Origin: an uncultured Alphaproteobacteria bacterium
GTDB taxonomy: Bacteria; Pseudomonadota; Alphaproteobacteria; Rhizobiales; Beijerinckiaceae
NCBI GenBank assembly: GCA_937988775.1
Contig: CALKHP010000001.1
Coordinates: 19,114 to 83,113, forward strand
DNA length: 64,000 nt
Direction of reading: 5' to 3'
Part shown: one piece after another, positions 7,145-15,034 of the stretch
Numbering within the stretch: position 1 is the stretch's first letter
How the letters are laid out: every line of letters starts with the position of its first letter
Made by a program: the position numbers and the translations under genes
Notes under the pieces: generated by a model
Seen by the model: the letters and a program-made list of their open reading frames with translations, nothing else
What the model was told of the DNA's origin: nothing
The model's database searches: none

Positions 7145-8377
7145 ATGGCCGAGAATGCTCCGCTCTCTCTCCATGTCCCTGAGCCCGAAGTTCGGCCCGG
7201 TGGCACGCCGGATTTTTCCAGCGTGCGCATCCCCAAGGCCGGCTCGGTGGCGCGCCCCGAGGTCGATGCGGAGCCTGAATCGATCCGCGATCTCGCTTAT
7301 TCGATCATCCGCGTCCTGAACCGCTCCGGCGAGGCGGTCGGCCCGTGGGCCGGGCTGCTCAGCGACGCGGAACTGCTCGCAGGGCTGCGCCACATGATGA
7401 CGCTCAGGGCGTTCGATGCTCGCATGCTGATGGCGCAGCGCCAGGGCAAGACCTCGTTCTACATGCAGCATATGGGCGAGGAGGCGGTCAGTTGCGCCTT
7501 CCGCATGGCGCTCGAACCGGGCGACATGAATTTCCCGACCTATCGCCAGGCAGGCCTCCTGATCGCCGGCGGCTATCCGATGGGCGACATGATGAACCAG
7601 ATCTTCTCCAACGAGCGCGATCCGCTCAAGGGGCGGCAACTGCCGGTGCTCTATTCGTCGAAGAAGGACGGCTTCTTCACCGTCTCCGGCAATCTCGCCA
7701 CGCAATATATTCAGGCGGTCGGCTGGGCGATGGCCTCGGCGGTCAAGCACGATACCCGCATCGCCGTCGGCTGGATCGGCGACGGCTCGACGGCGGAATC
7801 GGATTTCCACGCCGCCTTGGTGTTCGCCTCGACCTACAAGGCGCCGGTCGTGCTCAACATCGTCAACAACCAATGGGCGATCTCGACCTTTCAAGGAATC
7901 GCTCGCGGCGGCTCCGGCACCTTTGCCGCGCGCGGTCTCGGCTTCGGCATTCCGGCGCTGAGGGTCGACGGCAACGATTATCTGGCCGTCTATGCGGTGG
8001 CGAAATGGGCCGTCGAGCGTGCCCGGCGCAATCTCGGGCCGACGCTGATCGAGCATGTCACCTACCGCGTCGGCGCGCATTCGACCTCGGACGATCCGGC
8101 CGCCTACCGGCCCAAGACCGAATCCGACGCCTGGCCGCTCGGCGATCCGGTGATTCGGCTCAGGAACCACCTGATCCTGCGCGGCGCCTGGTCGGAGGAG
8201 CGCCACAAGCAGGCCGAGGCCGAAATCCTCGACAGCGTGATCACGGCGCAGAAGGCGGCCGAGCAGCACGGCACCCTGCATGCCGGCGGCAAGCCCTCGG
8301 TGCGCGACATGTTCGAGGGCGTCTATGCCGAGATGCCGCCGCATCTCAGACGCCAGCGCCACGAGGCGGGGGTCTGA
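7145..8377 (+). CDS. bkdA1: Branched-chain 2-oxoacid dehydrogenase E1 component, alpha subunit
   Basis: 410 aa, the same length as the Pseudomonas BkdA1 protein and similar from end to end (APLSLHVPEPEVRPG at the N-terminus, LRRQRHEAGV at the C-terminus). With E1 beta it decarboxylates the 2-oxoacids from valine, leucine and isoleucine using thiamine diphosphate. The GDG...NN cofactor motif is visible as WIGDGSTAESDF followed by LNIVNNQWAIST. The start at 7145 was chosen over a longer upstream frame because it matches the family N-terminus; its ribosome site is weak. It is the first gene of the four-gene operon, with 2 bases between its stop and the E1 beta start. Confidence 0.95.
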   Translation: MAENAPLSLHVPEPEVRPGGTPDFSSVRIPKAGSVARPEVDAEPESIRDLAYSIIRVLNRSGEAVGPWAGLLSDAELLAGLRHMMTLRAFDARMLMAQRQGKTSFYMQHMGEEAVSCAFRMALEPGDMNFPTYRQAGLLIAGGYPMGDMMNQIFSNERDPLKGRQLPVLYSSKKDGFFTVSGNLATQYIQAVGWAMASAVKHDTRIAVGWIGDGSTAESDFHAALVFASTYKAPVVLNIVNNQWAISTFQGIARGGSGTFAARGLGFGIPALRVDGNDYLAVYAVAKWAVERARRNLGPTLIEHVTYRVGAHSTSDDPAAYRPKTESDAWPLGDPVIRLRNHLILRGAWSEERHKQAEAEILDSVITAQKAAEQHGTLHAGGKPSVRDMFEGVYAEMPPHLRRQRHEAGV

Positions 8378-8379
8378 TC

Positions 8380-9393
8380 ATGGCGCGCAGGACGATGATC
8401 GAGGCGATCCGCGACGCCATGGACGTGATGATGGCGCGCGACGACAATGTCGTCGTGTTCGGCGAGGATGTCGGCTATTTCGGCGGCGTGTTCCGCGCCA
8501 CGCAGGGGTTGCAGGCGAAATACGGCAAGAGCCGCTGCTTCGACGCGCCGATCAGCGAACTCGGCATTGTCGGCGCGGCGGTCGGCATGGCGGCCTACGG
8601 GTTGCGCCCCTGCGTCGAGATCCAGTTCGCCGACTATATGTATCCGGGCTACGACCAGATCGTTTCGGAAGCGGCGCGGCTGCGCTATCGCTCGAACGGC
8701 GATTTCACCTGTCCGCTCGTCGTCAGGATGCCGACCGGCGGCGGCATTTCCGGTGGCCAGACCCACAGCCAGAGCCCGGAGGCGCTGTTTACCCATGTCG
8801 CCGGCCTCAAGACGGTGGTGCCGTCCTCGCCGCGCGACGCCAAGGGCCTGCTGATCGCGGCGATCGAGGACCCCGATCCGGTGATCTTCCTGGAGCCGAA
8901 GCGGCTCTATAACGGCCCGTTCGACGGCCATCACGACCGCCCGGTGACGCCATGGTCGAAGCATGAGTTGGGCGAGGTGCTGGACGGGCATTACATCGTG
9001 CCGCTCGGCCAGGCGGCGATCCGGCGCGCGGGCAGTGCCGTCACCGTGCTCGCCTACGGCACCATGGTCTATGTCGCGCTCGCCGCGGCCGAGGAAACCG
9101 GCGTCGATGCCGAGATCATCGACCTGCGCACGCTGGTGCCCCTCGACCTCGACACGATCACCGCCTCCGTGCGCAAGACCGGGCGCTGCGTCATCGTGCA
9201 CGAGGCGACGCTGACCTCGGGCTTTGGCGGCGAACTGTCCGCGCTTGTGCAGGAGACCTGCTTCCATCACCTCGAAGCGCCGATCCAGCGCGTCGCCGGC
9301 TGGGACACGCCTTATCCGCACGCGCAGGAATGGGATTATTTTCCCGGCCCGGCCCGGCTTGGCCGCGCGTTGTTAGAGACCATGGAGCAATGA
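8380..9393 (+). CDS. bkdA2: Branched-chain 2-oxoacid dehydrogenase E1 component, beta subunit
   Basis: 337 aa transketolase-like beta subunit. It carries the FGEDVGYFGGVF motif near residue 28, DAPISELGIVGAAVGMAAYG near residue 60, and the EIQFADYMYPGYDQIVSE segment that contributes to the active site. It pairs with the alpha subunit to form the alpha2beta2 E1 that decarboxylates branched-chain 2-oxoacids and transfers the acyl group to the lipoyl domain of E2. The real start is the ATG at 8380, directly after the alpha-subunit stop; a longer frame upstream is an overlap artefact. Its stop at 9391-9393 lies inside the first copy of the 32-bp duplication that precedes the E2 gene. Confidence 0.95.
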   Translation: MARRTMIEAIRDAMDVMMARDDNVVVFGEDVGYFGGVFRATQGLQAKYGKSRCFDAPISELGIVGAAVGMAAYGLRPCVEIQFADYMYPGYDQIVSEAARLRYRSNGDFTCPLVVRMPTGGGISGGQTHSQSPEALFTHVAGLKTVVPSSPRDAKGLLIAAIEDPDPVIFLEPKRLYNGPFDGHHDRPVTPWSKHELGEVLDGHYIVPLGQAAIRRAGSAVTVLAYGTMVYVALAAAEETGVDAEIIDLRTLVPLDLDTITASVRKTGRCVIVHEATLTSGFGGELSALVQETCFHHLEAPIQRVAGWDTPYPHAQEWDYFPGPARLGRALLETMEQ

Positions 9394-9447
9394 CATGAGC
9401 GAGCATGTCATCAAGGGAGCAGTGACATGAGCGAGCATGTCATCAAG
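9384..9447 (+). repeat. 32-bp tandem duplication of the E2 translation start region
   Basis: Bases 9384-9415 and 9416-9447 are adjacent direct copies of the same 32-bp unit with a single mismatch (A9390 versus G9422). Each copy contains GGAGCA, then ATG and the first seven E2 codons. Because 32 is not a multiple of 3, the first copy is out of frame with the E2 gene and opens an 11-codon reading frame. Confidence 0.95.
9395..9430 (+). CDS. Putative 11-codon leader ORF created by the duplication
   Basis: The first duplicated ATG opens MSEHVIKGAVT followed by TGA. Its stop overlaps the true E2 start in an ATGA junction (9427-9430). It would begin one base after the E1 beta stop, so a ribosome finishing E1 beta could translate this leader and then re-initiate on E2. 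Whether it is translated is unknown; it may simply be a by-product of the duplication. Confidence 0.35.
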   Translation: MSEHVIKGAVT

Positions 9448-10719
9448 CTGCCCGATGTCGGCGAGGGCGTCGCCGAGGCTGAATTGGTCGAGTGGCATGT
9501 CAAGCTCGGCGACCTCGTGCGCGAGGATGCGCTGCTCGCCGCCGTGATGACCGACAAGGCGACCGTCGAAATTCCCTCGCCGGTGTCGGGTGAGGTCGTC
9601 TGGCTCGGCGCCGAGGTCGGCGACGTGGTGGCGATCGGCTCCGAACTCGTGCGCCTCAAGGTGGCGGGCGACGAAGCGAGCACGCCGGCGCCCCAGCCCG
9701 CCAAGGTGCCGCCGGCGCCAAAAGCTTCGCCCGCGCCCCAGCCGCCACCCGCGCCCAAATCCGCGCCCGCGCCCGCGCCTGCTGCCGGTGCGCCGGCCCG
9801 GCCCGCGCCATCACGCCACCTGGCCGGGAGTGCGCCGCGCGCCGAGGGCGACAAGCCGGTTGCTTCGCCGGCCGTGCGCCACCGCGCGCGCGAGGCTGGC
9901 GTCGATCTGCGCCGCGTCGCCGGCACCGGGCCTGCCGGCCGCATCACCCATGACGATCTCGACGCGTATTTCGCCGCGCCGCCTCGTGCCGGCGGTAGCC
10001 CGACCCTCCAGCCGAGGACGGCGGTCGAGGAGGTCAAGCTGGTCGGGCTGCGTCGCAGGATCGCCGAGAAGATGGCGGCAGCCCATGCCCATATCCCGTC
10101 GATCACCTATGTCGAGGAGATCGACGTCACCGCGCTCGAGGAGTTGCGCGCCAGCCTCAACCGGGGCAAGCGCGCCGATCAGCCTAAGCTGACGCTGCTG
10201 CCGTTCCTGATGCGTGCCATCGTGCGGGCGGTTGCCGAGCAGCCGCAACTCAACGCGCTGTTCGACGATGAGGCCGGCATCGTGCACCAGCATGCCGGCG
10301 TGCATATCGGCATCGCGGCGCAGACGCCGTCCGGCCTAATGGTGCCGGTGGTGCGCCATGCCGAGGCGCGCGACCTGTGGGGCTGCGCCATGGAAGCCAC
10401 CCGCATCGCCGAGGCGGCCAAGGCTGGCACCGCCACGCGCGAGGACCTCACCGGCTCGACCATCACCATCTCGTCGCTCGGCGCCATGGGTGGCGTCGTC
10501 TCGACGCCGATCATCAACCACCCCGAAGTGGCGATCGTCGGCGTCAACAAGATGATGATGCGCCCGGTCTGGGACGGTTCCGGCTTCGTGCCGCGCAAGA
10601 TGATGAACCTGTCGTCAAGCTTCGATCACCGCGTCATCGATGGCTGGGATGCCGCCAGTTTCGTGCAGCGTATCAAAGCGCTGCTCGAAACGCCGGCGCT
10701 GCTCTTCATGGAGGGCTGA
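9427..10719 (+). CDS. bkdB: Branched-chain 2-oxoacid dehydrogenase E2, dihydrolipoyl acyltransferase
   Basis: 430 aa with three domains. The lipoyl domain covers about residues 1-80, with the lipoylated Lys44 in the DKATVEIPSP motif. A long Pro/Ala-rich flexible linker runs from about 85 to 130. The E1/E3-binding domain (ASPAVRHRAREAGVDL) spans about 142-178, and the catalytic domain ends in SFDHRVIDGWDAASFV with the catalytic His and Asp. E2 is the core that moves acyl groups from E1 to CoA. The start was placed at the second copy of the 32-bp duplication because only that copy is in frame. Only one lipoyl domain is present, as usual for BkdB. Confidence 0.95.
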   Translation: MSEHVIKLPDVGEGVAEAELVEWHVKLGDLVREDALLAAVMTDKATVEIPSPVSGEVVWLGAEVGDVVAIGSELVRLKVAGDEASTPAPQPAKVPPAPKASPAPQPPPAPKSAPAPAPAAGAPARPAPSRHLAGSAPRAEGDKPVASPAVRHRAREAGVDLRRVAGTGPAGRITHDDLDAYFAAPPRAGGSPTLQPRTAVEEVKLVGLRRRIAEKMAAAHAHIPSITYVEEIDVTALEELRASLNRGKRADQPKLTLLPFLMRAIVRAVAEQPQLNALFDDEAGIVHQHAGVHIGIAAQTPSGLMVPVVRHAEARDLWGCAMEATRIAEAAKAGTATREDLTGSTITISSLGAMGGVVSTPIINHPEVAIVGVNKMMMRPVWDGSGFVPRKMMNLSSSFDHRVIDGWDAASFVQRIKALLETPALLFMEG

Positions 10720-10725
10720 CCGCAA

Positions 10726-12117
10726 GTGAAAGACATTTCATGCAGGCTGCTGGTGATCGGCGCTGGGCCCGGCGGCTATGTCTGCGCCATCCGCGCCGGC
10801 CAGCTCGGCGTCGATACGGTGATCGTCGAGGCGGCGAAGCCCGGCGGCACCTGCCTCAACATCGGCTGCATTCCGTCGAAGGCGCTGATCCATGCGGCGC
10901 AGGAATTCGAGGCGGCCACGCATCTCGCCGCCGGCAAAAGCGCGCTCGGCATCGGCACGAGCGCGCCGACGCTCGATCTTGGCCGGACCATGGCCTGGAA
11001 GGATGGCATTGTCGGGCGCCTCAATCACGGCGTCGCGGGGCTGCTGAAGCGGGCCGGCGTCAAGACCGTTGCCGGCTGGGCGCGGTTTCGCGACGGCAAG
11101 ACCGTCGAGGTCGAGACCGAAACCGGTCCTCAGGTGATCCGCGCCGAGCAGGTCGTGATCGCCACCGGCTCGCGAGCTGCCGCGCTGCCCTTGCTGCCAT
11201 TCGGCGGCAAGGTGATCTCCTCGACCGAGGCGCTGGCCTTGAACGAGTTGCCGGGCCGGCTCGTCATCGTCGGTGCCGGCTATATCGGGCTCGAACTCGG
11301 CACCGCCTTCGCCAAGCTCGGCGCCAAGGTTACCGTCGTCGAGGCATTGCCGCGCATCCTGCCGCAATATGATGGCGAACTGACCAGGCCGGTCGAGGCG
11401 CGCCTGCGCCAGCTCGGCGTCGAATTGCTGCTCGGCGCCAAGGCGAAAGGGCTGAAGGGCGAGGGGCTGGCCGTCGAAACGGCCGAGGGCAAGGCACGGA
11501 CGCTTGCCGCCGACAAAATCCTCGTCACGGTCGGCCGCAAACCGCTCACCGAAGGCTGGGGCCTCGAACAGCTCGATCTGGATCGCGACGGGCCGTTCCT
11601 GCGCATCGACGAGCATTGCCGCAGCTCGATGCGCGGCGTCTACGCCATTGGCGACGTCACCGGCGAACTGATGTTGGCGCATCGTGCCTCGGCGCAGGGC
11701 GAGATGGTGGCGGAGATCATCGCCGGCGAAAGACAAGTCTGGGACAAGGTCGCCATCCCGGCCGTGTGCTTCACCGATCCGGAGATCGTCACGGTCGGGC
11801 TGTCGCCCGAAGCGGCCAGGGCCGCCGGCATCGAGACCAAGGTCGGGCTGTTTCCGTTCCAGGCCAATGCCCGCGCCATGACGCTCGGGCGCGACGACGG
11901 TTTCGTGCGTGTCGTGGCGCGCGCCGACAATCATCTCGTTCTCGGCATCCAGGGCGTCGGCGCCGGTATCGCGGAACTCTCCGCCGCCTTCGGCCTCGCG
12001 CTCGAGATGGGCGCGCGGCTCGAAGATATCGCCGCCACCATCCATGCCCACCCGACACAGGGCGAGGCTTTCATGGAAGCAGCCCTGCGCGCCCTCGGCC
12101 GCCCGATCCACATCTGA
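10726..12117 (+). CDS. lpdV: Dihydrolipoyl dehydrogenase (E3)
   Basis: 463 aa flavoprotein disulfide reductase. FAD-binding GAGPGGYVCAIRAGQLG lies near residue 13, the redox-active GGTCLNIGCIPSK disulfide near residue 40, NAD-binding VGAGYIGLELG near residue 178, and the second FAD motif YAIGDVTGELML near residue 305. The C-terminal dimerisation segment holds HAHPTQGEAF with the catalytic His and Glu. It re-oxidises dihydrolipoyl groups of E2. The GTG start follows the E2 stop by 6 bases, and the last position in the operon makes it the dedicated E3 of this complex. Confidence 0.95.
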   Translation: MKDISCRLLVIGAGPGGYVCAIRAGQLGVDTVIVEAAKPGGTCLNIGCIPSKALIHAAQEFEAATHLAAGKSALGIGTSAPTLDLGRTMAWKDGIVGRLNHGVAGLLKRAGVKTVAGWARFRDGKTVEVETETGPQVIRAEQVVIATGSRAAALPLLPFGGKVISSTEALALNELPGRLVIVGAGYIGLELGTAFAKLGAKVTVVEALPRILPQYDGELTRPVEARLRQLGVELLLGAKAKGLKGEGLAVETAEGKARTLAADKILVTVGRKPLTEGWGLEQLDLDRDGPFLRIDEHCRSSMRGVYAIGDVTGELMLAHRASAQGEMVAEIIAGERQVWDKVAIPAVCFTDPEIVTVGLSPEAARAAGIETKVGLFPFQANARAMTLGRDDGFVRVVARADNHLVLGIQGVGAGIAELSAAFGLALEMGARLEDIAATIHAHPTQGEAFMEAALRALGRPIHI

Positions 12118-12150
12118 GCGCGGCGCTGCTGCGGGCGCGCAAGTTCTGAA

Positions 12151-12183
12151 CTGTCACAAACCGGTCGTCCTACCGTCATCTGG
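12151..12183 (+). promoter_or_regulatory. Pho box: three 11-bp direct repeats
   Basis: CTGTCAC, CGGTCGT and CCGTCAT begin at 12151, 12162 and 12173, exactly 11 bp apart. This matches the PhoB-binding Pho box layout of direct 7-bp CTGTCAT-like units separated by 4 bp. It lies 48-80 bp before the phnC start and points toward it, predicting phosphate-starvation control of phnCDE. Confidence 0.75.
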
Positions 12184-12195
12184 CGCGGGCACATC

Positions 12196-12224
12196 ACCTC
12201 TCAATGTCGTCAGACTCGAGAGGT
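12196..12224 (+). promoter_or_regulatory. Inverted repeat that masks the phnC ribosome site
   Basis: ACCTCTC (12196-12202) is the exact complement of GAGAGGT (12218-12224). The second arm is the Shine-Dalgarno sequence of phnC, 7 bases before ATG 12231. In mRNA the two could pair with a 15-base loop and limit initiation. The transcription start is not known, so the first arm may or may not be transcribed. Confidence 0.4.
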
Positions 12225-12230
12225 CGAACC

Positions 12231-13079
12231 ATGTCGGTGATTTCGGTAAGGAACTTGTCGAAGCGTTTCGGCAAGAAGCAGGCGCTGGACGACGTCAGCC
12301 TCGAGATCGGGCAGGGCGAGATGGTCGCGCTGATCGGTGCGTCCGGATCGGGAAAAAGCACGCTGATCCGCCATATTTGCGGTCTCGAAACCGCCCAGAA
12401 CGGCGCCAGCGCCATCGAGATTTGCGGCCGCGCCATCCAGAGCGACGGGCGCATTTCGAGAGACGCGCGTGAGTTGCGCCGCGACATCGGCGTCATCTTC
12501 CAGCAGTTCAACCTGGTCAACCGGCTGCCGGTCCTCACCAACGTGCTGGTCGGCAATCTCGGCCGCATTCCGCGCTGGCGCGGCACGCTCGGCCTGTTCT
12601 CCGCAGCGGAAAAGCGCGAGGCGCGCGACGCGCTCGCCCGCGTCGGCATCCGCGAGATCGCCTGGCAGCGCGCCTCGACCCTGTCGGGCGGCCAGCAGCA
12701 GCGCGCCGCCATCGCCCGCACGCTCGTGCAGCGCTCGAGGCTGCTGCTCGCTGACGAGCCGATCGCCTCGCTCGATCCGTCCTCGGCGCGGCGCGTCATG
12801 GAGGTGCTCGCCACCATCAACCGCGAGAACGGCATCACCTGTGTCGTCTCGCTGCACCAGGTCGAATATGCGCGGCGCTATTGCCCGCGCACCATCGCGC
12901 TGCGCGATGGCCGCGTGGTGTTCGACGGGCCATCGGCCGCGCTCACCAACGATTTTCTCACCACGCTCTACGGCGCCGATTCCGAGGAATTGATCCTGCC
13001 GGAGGCAGCGCCGGCGCGGCCGGAAGACACGCAACGGGGCAGGCCGCTCATCGAGGCCCGCGCCCTGGTTGCGGCATGA
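12231..13079 (+). CDS. phnC: Phosphonate ABC transporter ATP-binding protein
   Basis: 282 aa ABC ATPase that energises phosphonate import at the inner membrane. Walker A GASGSGKST is near residue 36, the signature LSGGQQQRAAIAR near residue 150, and Walker B LLLADEPIASLDP directly after it. The ISVRNLSKRFGKKQAL start and the NLVNRLPVLTNVLVGNLG insert with the LGLFSAAEKREARDALARVGI stretch are typical of PhnC. ATG 12231 was chosen over an in-frame ATG at 12204 because GAGAGG precedes it. The 3' end overlaps nothing; phnD follows 28 bases later. The Pho box upstream predicts induction by phosphate limitation. Confidence 0.93.
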   Translation: MSVISVRNLSKRFGKKQALDDVSLEIGQGEMVALIGASGSGKSTLIRHICGLETAQNGASAIEICGRAIQSDGRISRDARELRRDIGVIFQQFNLVNRLPVLTNVLVGNLGRIPRWRGTLGLFSAAEKREARDALARVGIREIAWQRASTLSGGQQQRAAIARTLVQRSRLLLADEPIASLDPSSARRVMEVLATINRENGITCVVSLHQVEYARRYCPRTIALRDGRVVFDGPSAALTNDFLTTLYGADSEELILPEAAPARPEDTQRGRPLIEARALVAA

Positions 13080-13107
13080 CAGTCACCCAACAAGGACAGG
13101 AACCAAC

Positions 13108-14100
13108 ATGAACGCCTTCTTGAAAACCATCGCCACGGCCGCCGTGATCGCGACGCTGTCGCACGCGGCGCAGGCGCAAGAGATCAATTTCGGCATCATC
13201 TCGACCGAATCCCAGCAGAACCTGAAGCCGAAATGGCAGCCCTTCCTCGACGACATGAAGAAGGAAACTGGCCTCGACGTGAAGCCGTTCTTTGCCTCCG
13301 ACTATGCCGGCGTCATCGAAGGCATGCGCTTCGGCAAGGTGCAACTGGCCTGGTACGGCAACAAGTCGGCCATGGAAGCCGTCGATCGCGCCGGGGGCGA
13401 AATCTTCGCCCAGACCGTCGATGCCGACGGCAACCCCGGCTACTGGTCGCTGGTGCTCGCGCCCAAGGACAGCAAGCTGACCTCGGTCGACGACGTGCTG
13501 ACATGCGACAAGAGCCTGAATTTCGGCCTTGGCGATCCGAACTCGACCTCCGGCTTCCTGGTGCCGACCACCTTCATCTTCTCGGCCCGCGGCGTCGACC
13601 CGAAGACGTGTTTCAAGAACCTCACCAACGCCAATCATGAAACCAACGCCATGGCGGTCGCCAACGGCCAACTCGATGCCGCGACCAACAATACCGAGAG
13701 CCTGGCCCTGATCGAAAAGAACAATCCGGCGGCCTTCGCCAAGATCAAGGTGATCTGGAAGTCGCCGCTGATCCCGTCCGATCCGATCGTGTGGCGCAAC
13801 GATCTGGCGCCGGCCGTCAAGGACAAGCTCAAGACCTTCTTCCTGACTTATGGCACCGACAAGTCGAAGGGCGACGCCGCCCGCGAAAAGAAGGTGCTGG
13901 CCGGGCTGAGCTGGGCGCCATTCAAGGCCTCGACCAACGACCAGCTTCTGCCGATCCGCGTCATGGAACTGACCAAGGCCATCGCCAAGCTCGACGCCGA
14001 CCAGAAGATGAGCGCGGACGAGAAGCAGGCCGCGATCGCCAGGCTCAAGGCCGAGCGAGCCGCCTTTGAAGAGCGCATCCAGAAGGCCAGCAAGAGCTGA
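13108..14100 (+). CDS. phnD: Phosphonate ABC transporter substrate-binding protein
   Basis: 330 aa with a Sec signal peptide (MNAFLKTIATAAVIATLSHAAQA, cleavage near residue 23). Typical PhnD features are the FGIISTESQQNLKPKWQPFLDDM start of the mature protein, the FGKVQLAWYGNKSAMEA stretch and LNFGLGDPNSTSGFLVPTTFIF, which contributes phosphonate contacts. It captures phosphonates in the periplasm for PhnE/PhnC. It lies between phnC and phnE and is followed by a strong hairpin (14134-14160). No C-P lyase gene is in the window, so the imported compound may be degraded elsewhere or be a phosphonate of another class. Confidence 0.93.
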   Translation: MNAFLKTIATAAVIATLSHAAQAQEINFGIISTESQQNLKPKWQPFLDDMKKETGLDVKPFFASDYAGVIEGMRFGKVQLAWYGNKSAMEAVDRAGGEIFAQTVDADGNPGYWSLVLAPKDSKLTSVDDVLTCDKSLNFGLGDPNSTSGFLVPTTFIFSARGVDPKTCFKNLTNANHETNAMAVANGQLDAATNNTESLALIEKNNPAAFAKIKVIWKSPLIPSDPIVWRNDLAPAVKDKLKTFFLTYGTDKSKGDAAREKKVLAGLSWAPFKASTNDQLLPIRVMELTKAIAKLDADQKMSADEKQAAIARLKAERAAFEERIQKASKS

Positions 14101-14133
14101 GCCGCGCGGCAACGCTTTCAGAGTGTTCTTAAC

Positions 14134-14160
14134 TGCCGGCCGCTTGCGCAGCGGCCGGCA
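14134..14160 (+). promoter_or_regulatory. Intercistronic hairpin between phnD and phnE
   Basis: TGCCGGCCGC (14134-14143) and GCGGCCGGCA (14151-14160) form a perfect 10-bp stem with a 7-base loop, 34 bases after the phnD stop and 26 before phnE. It probably protects the phnCD message or partly terminates, giving more binding protein than permease. Confidence 0.7.
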
Positions 14161-14186
14161 TTCTCAATCGACATGAGGGAAAGCGG

Positions 14187-15002
14187 ATGAGCCACATCGG
14201 CAAGTTTTCGCCCCAAGCGGCCGGTGTCACCATCGCGCGCGATTGGACACGGAGCATCGGCAATACCGGGCTCTGGGTCATCCTTGCCGCGCTGCTGCTG
14301 TGGAGCTGGGGTCCGGCGGATATGGGCCGCTGGTCGTATCTGTTCACCGATGCGGGCAACATGACGCGCTACGCGTCTGGCTTCGCGCGGCCCAATTTCG
14401 AGCAATGGCGCTATTATCTCGAAGAGATGCTGGTGACGATCCAGATCGCGCTCTGGGGCACGTTTCTGGCCGTGCTCCTTGCCGTGCCGTTCGGCATCCT
14501 GTCGGCGCGCAACATGGCGCCGTGGTACATCGTCCAGCCGGTGCGCCGCCTGATGGACCTGTTCCGAGCCATCCATGAAATGGTGTTCGCGGTGCTGTTC
14601 GTGGTCGCGGTCGGCCTCGGCCCGTTTGCCGGCGTGATGGCGCTGTTCATCCACACCACCGGCATTTTCGCCAAGCTGTTCTCCGAGGCGGTGGAGGCGA
14701 TCGATCCACGACCGGTCGAGGCGATCCGGGCGACGGGAGCGTCCCGCCTGCAGGAGGTCGTGTTCGGCGTCATCCCGCAGGTCATGCCGCTGTGGCTGTC
14801 ATTCACGCTGTACCGTTTCGAATCGAATGTGCGCTCGGCCACCGTGCTCGGCCTGATCGGCGCGGGTGGTATCGGCCAGGTCCTGTTCGAGTCGATCCGG
14901 GGCTTCTATTACCCGGAAGCCTCCGCCATGCTGATCATCGTCATCGCCACCGTGACGTTGACCGATCTGCTGTCGCAGCAGCTTCGCCGGCTGTTCATCT
15001 GA
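14187..15002 (+). CDS. phnE: Phosphonate ABC transporter permease
   Basis: 271 aa inner-membrane permease with about six membrane segments. The EAA-type loop that docks the ATPase is visible as EAVEAIDPRPVEAIRATGASRLQEVVFGVIPQ near residue 170-200. Other PhnE traits are the AVPFGILSARNMAP stretch and the RSATVLGLIGAGGIGQVLFESIRGF segment. It forms the channel, presumably as a homodimer because there is only one phnE gene. GAGGGAAAG is a fair ribosome site before ATG. It is last in the phnCDE operon and converges on a LysR gene. Confidence 0.92.
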   Translation: MSHIGKFSPQAAGVTIARDWTRSIGNTGLWVILAALLLWSWGPADMGRWSYLFTDAGNMTRYASGFARPNFEQWRYYLEEMLVTIQIALWGTFLAVLLAVPFGILSARNMAPWYIVQPVRRLMDLFRAIHEMVFAVLFVVAVGLGPFAGVMALFIHTTGIFAKLFSEAVEAIDPRPVEAIRATGASRLQEVVFGVIPQVMPLWLSFTLYRFESNVRSATVLGLIGAGGIGQVLFESIRGFYYPEASAMLIIVIATVTLTDLLSQQLRRLFI

Positions 15003-15034
15003 CGCATGCCGCCGGCGCTTTGCCGGCCGCGGCG

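Noticed and set aside
14134..14160. The phnD-phnE hairpin as a full terminator
   Set aside because: phnE directly follows with a good ribosome site and there is no T-run, so a partial terminator or stabiliser fits better.
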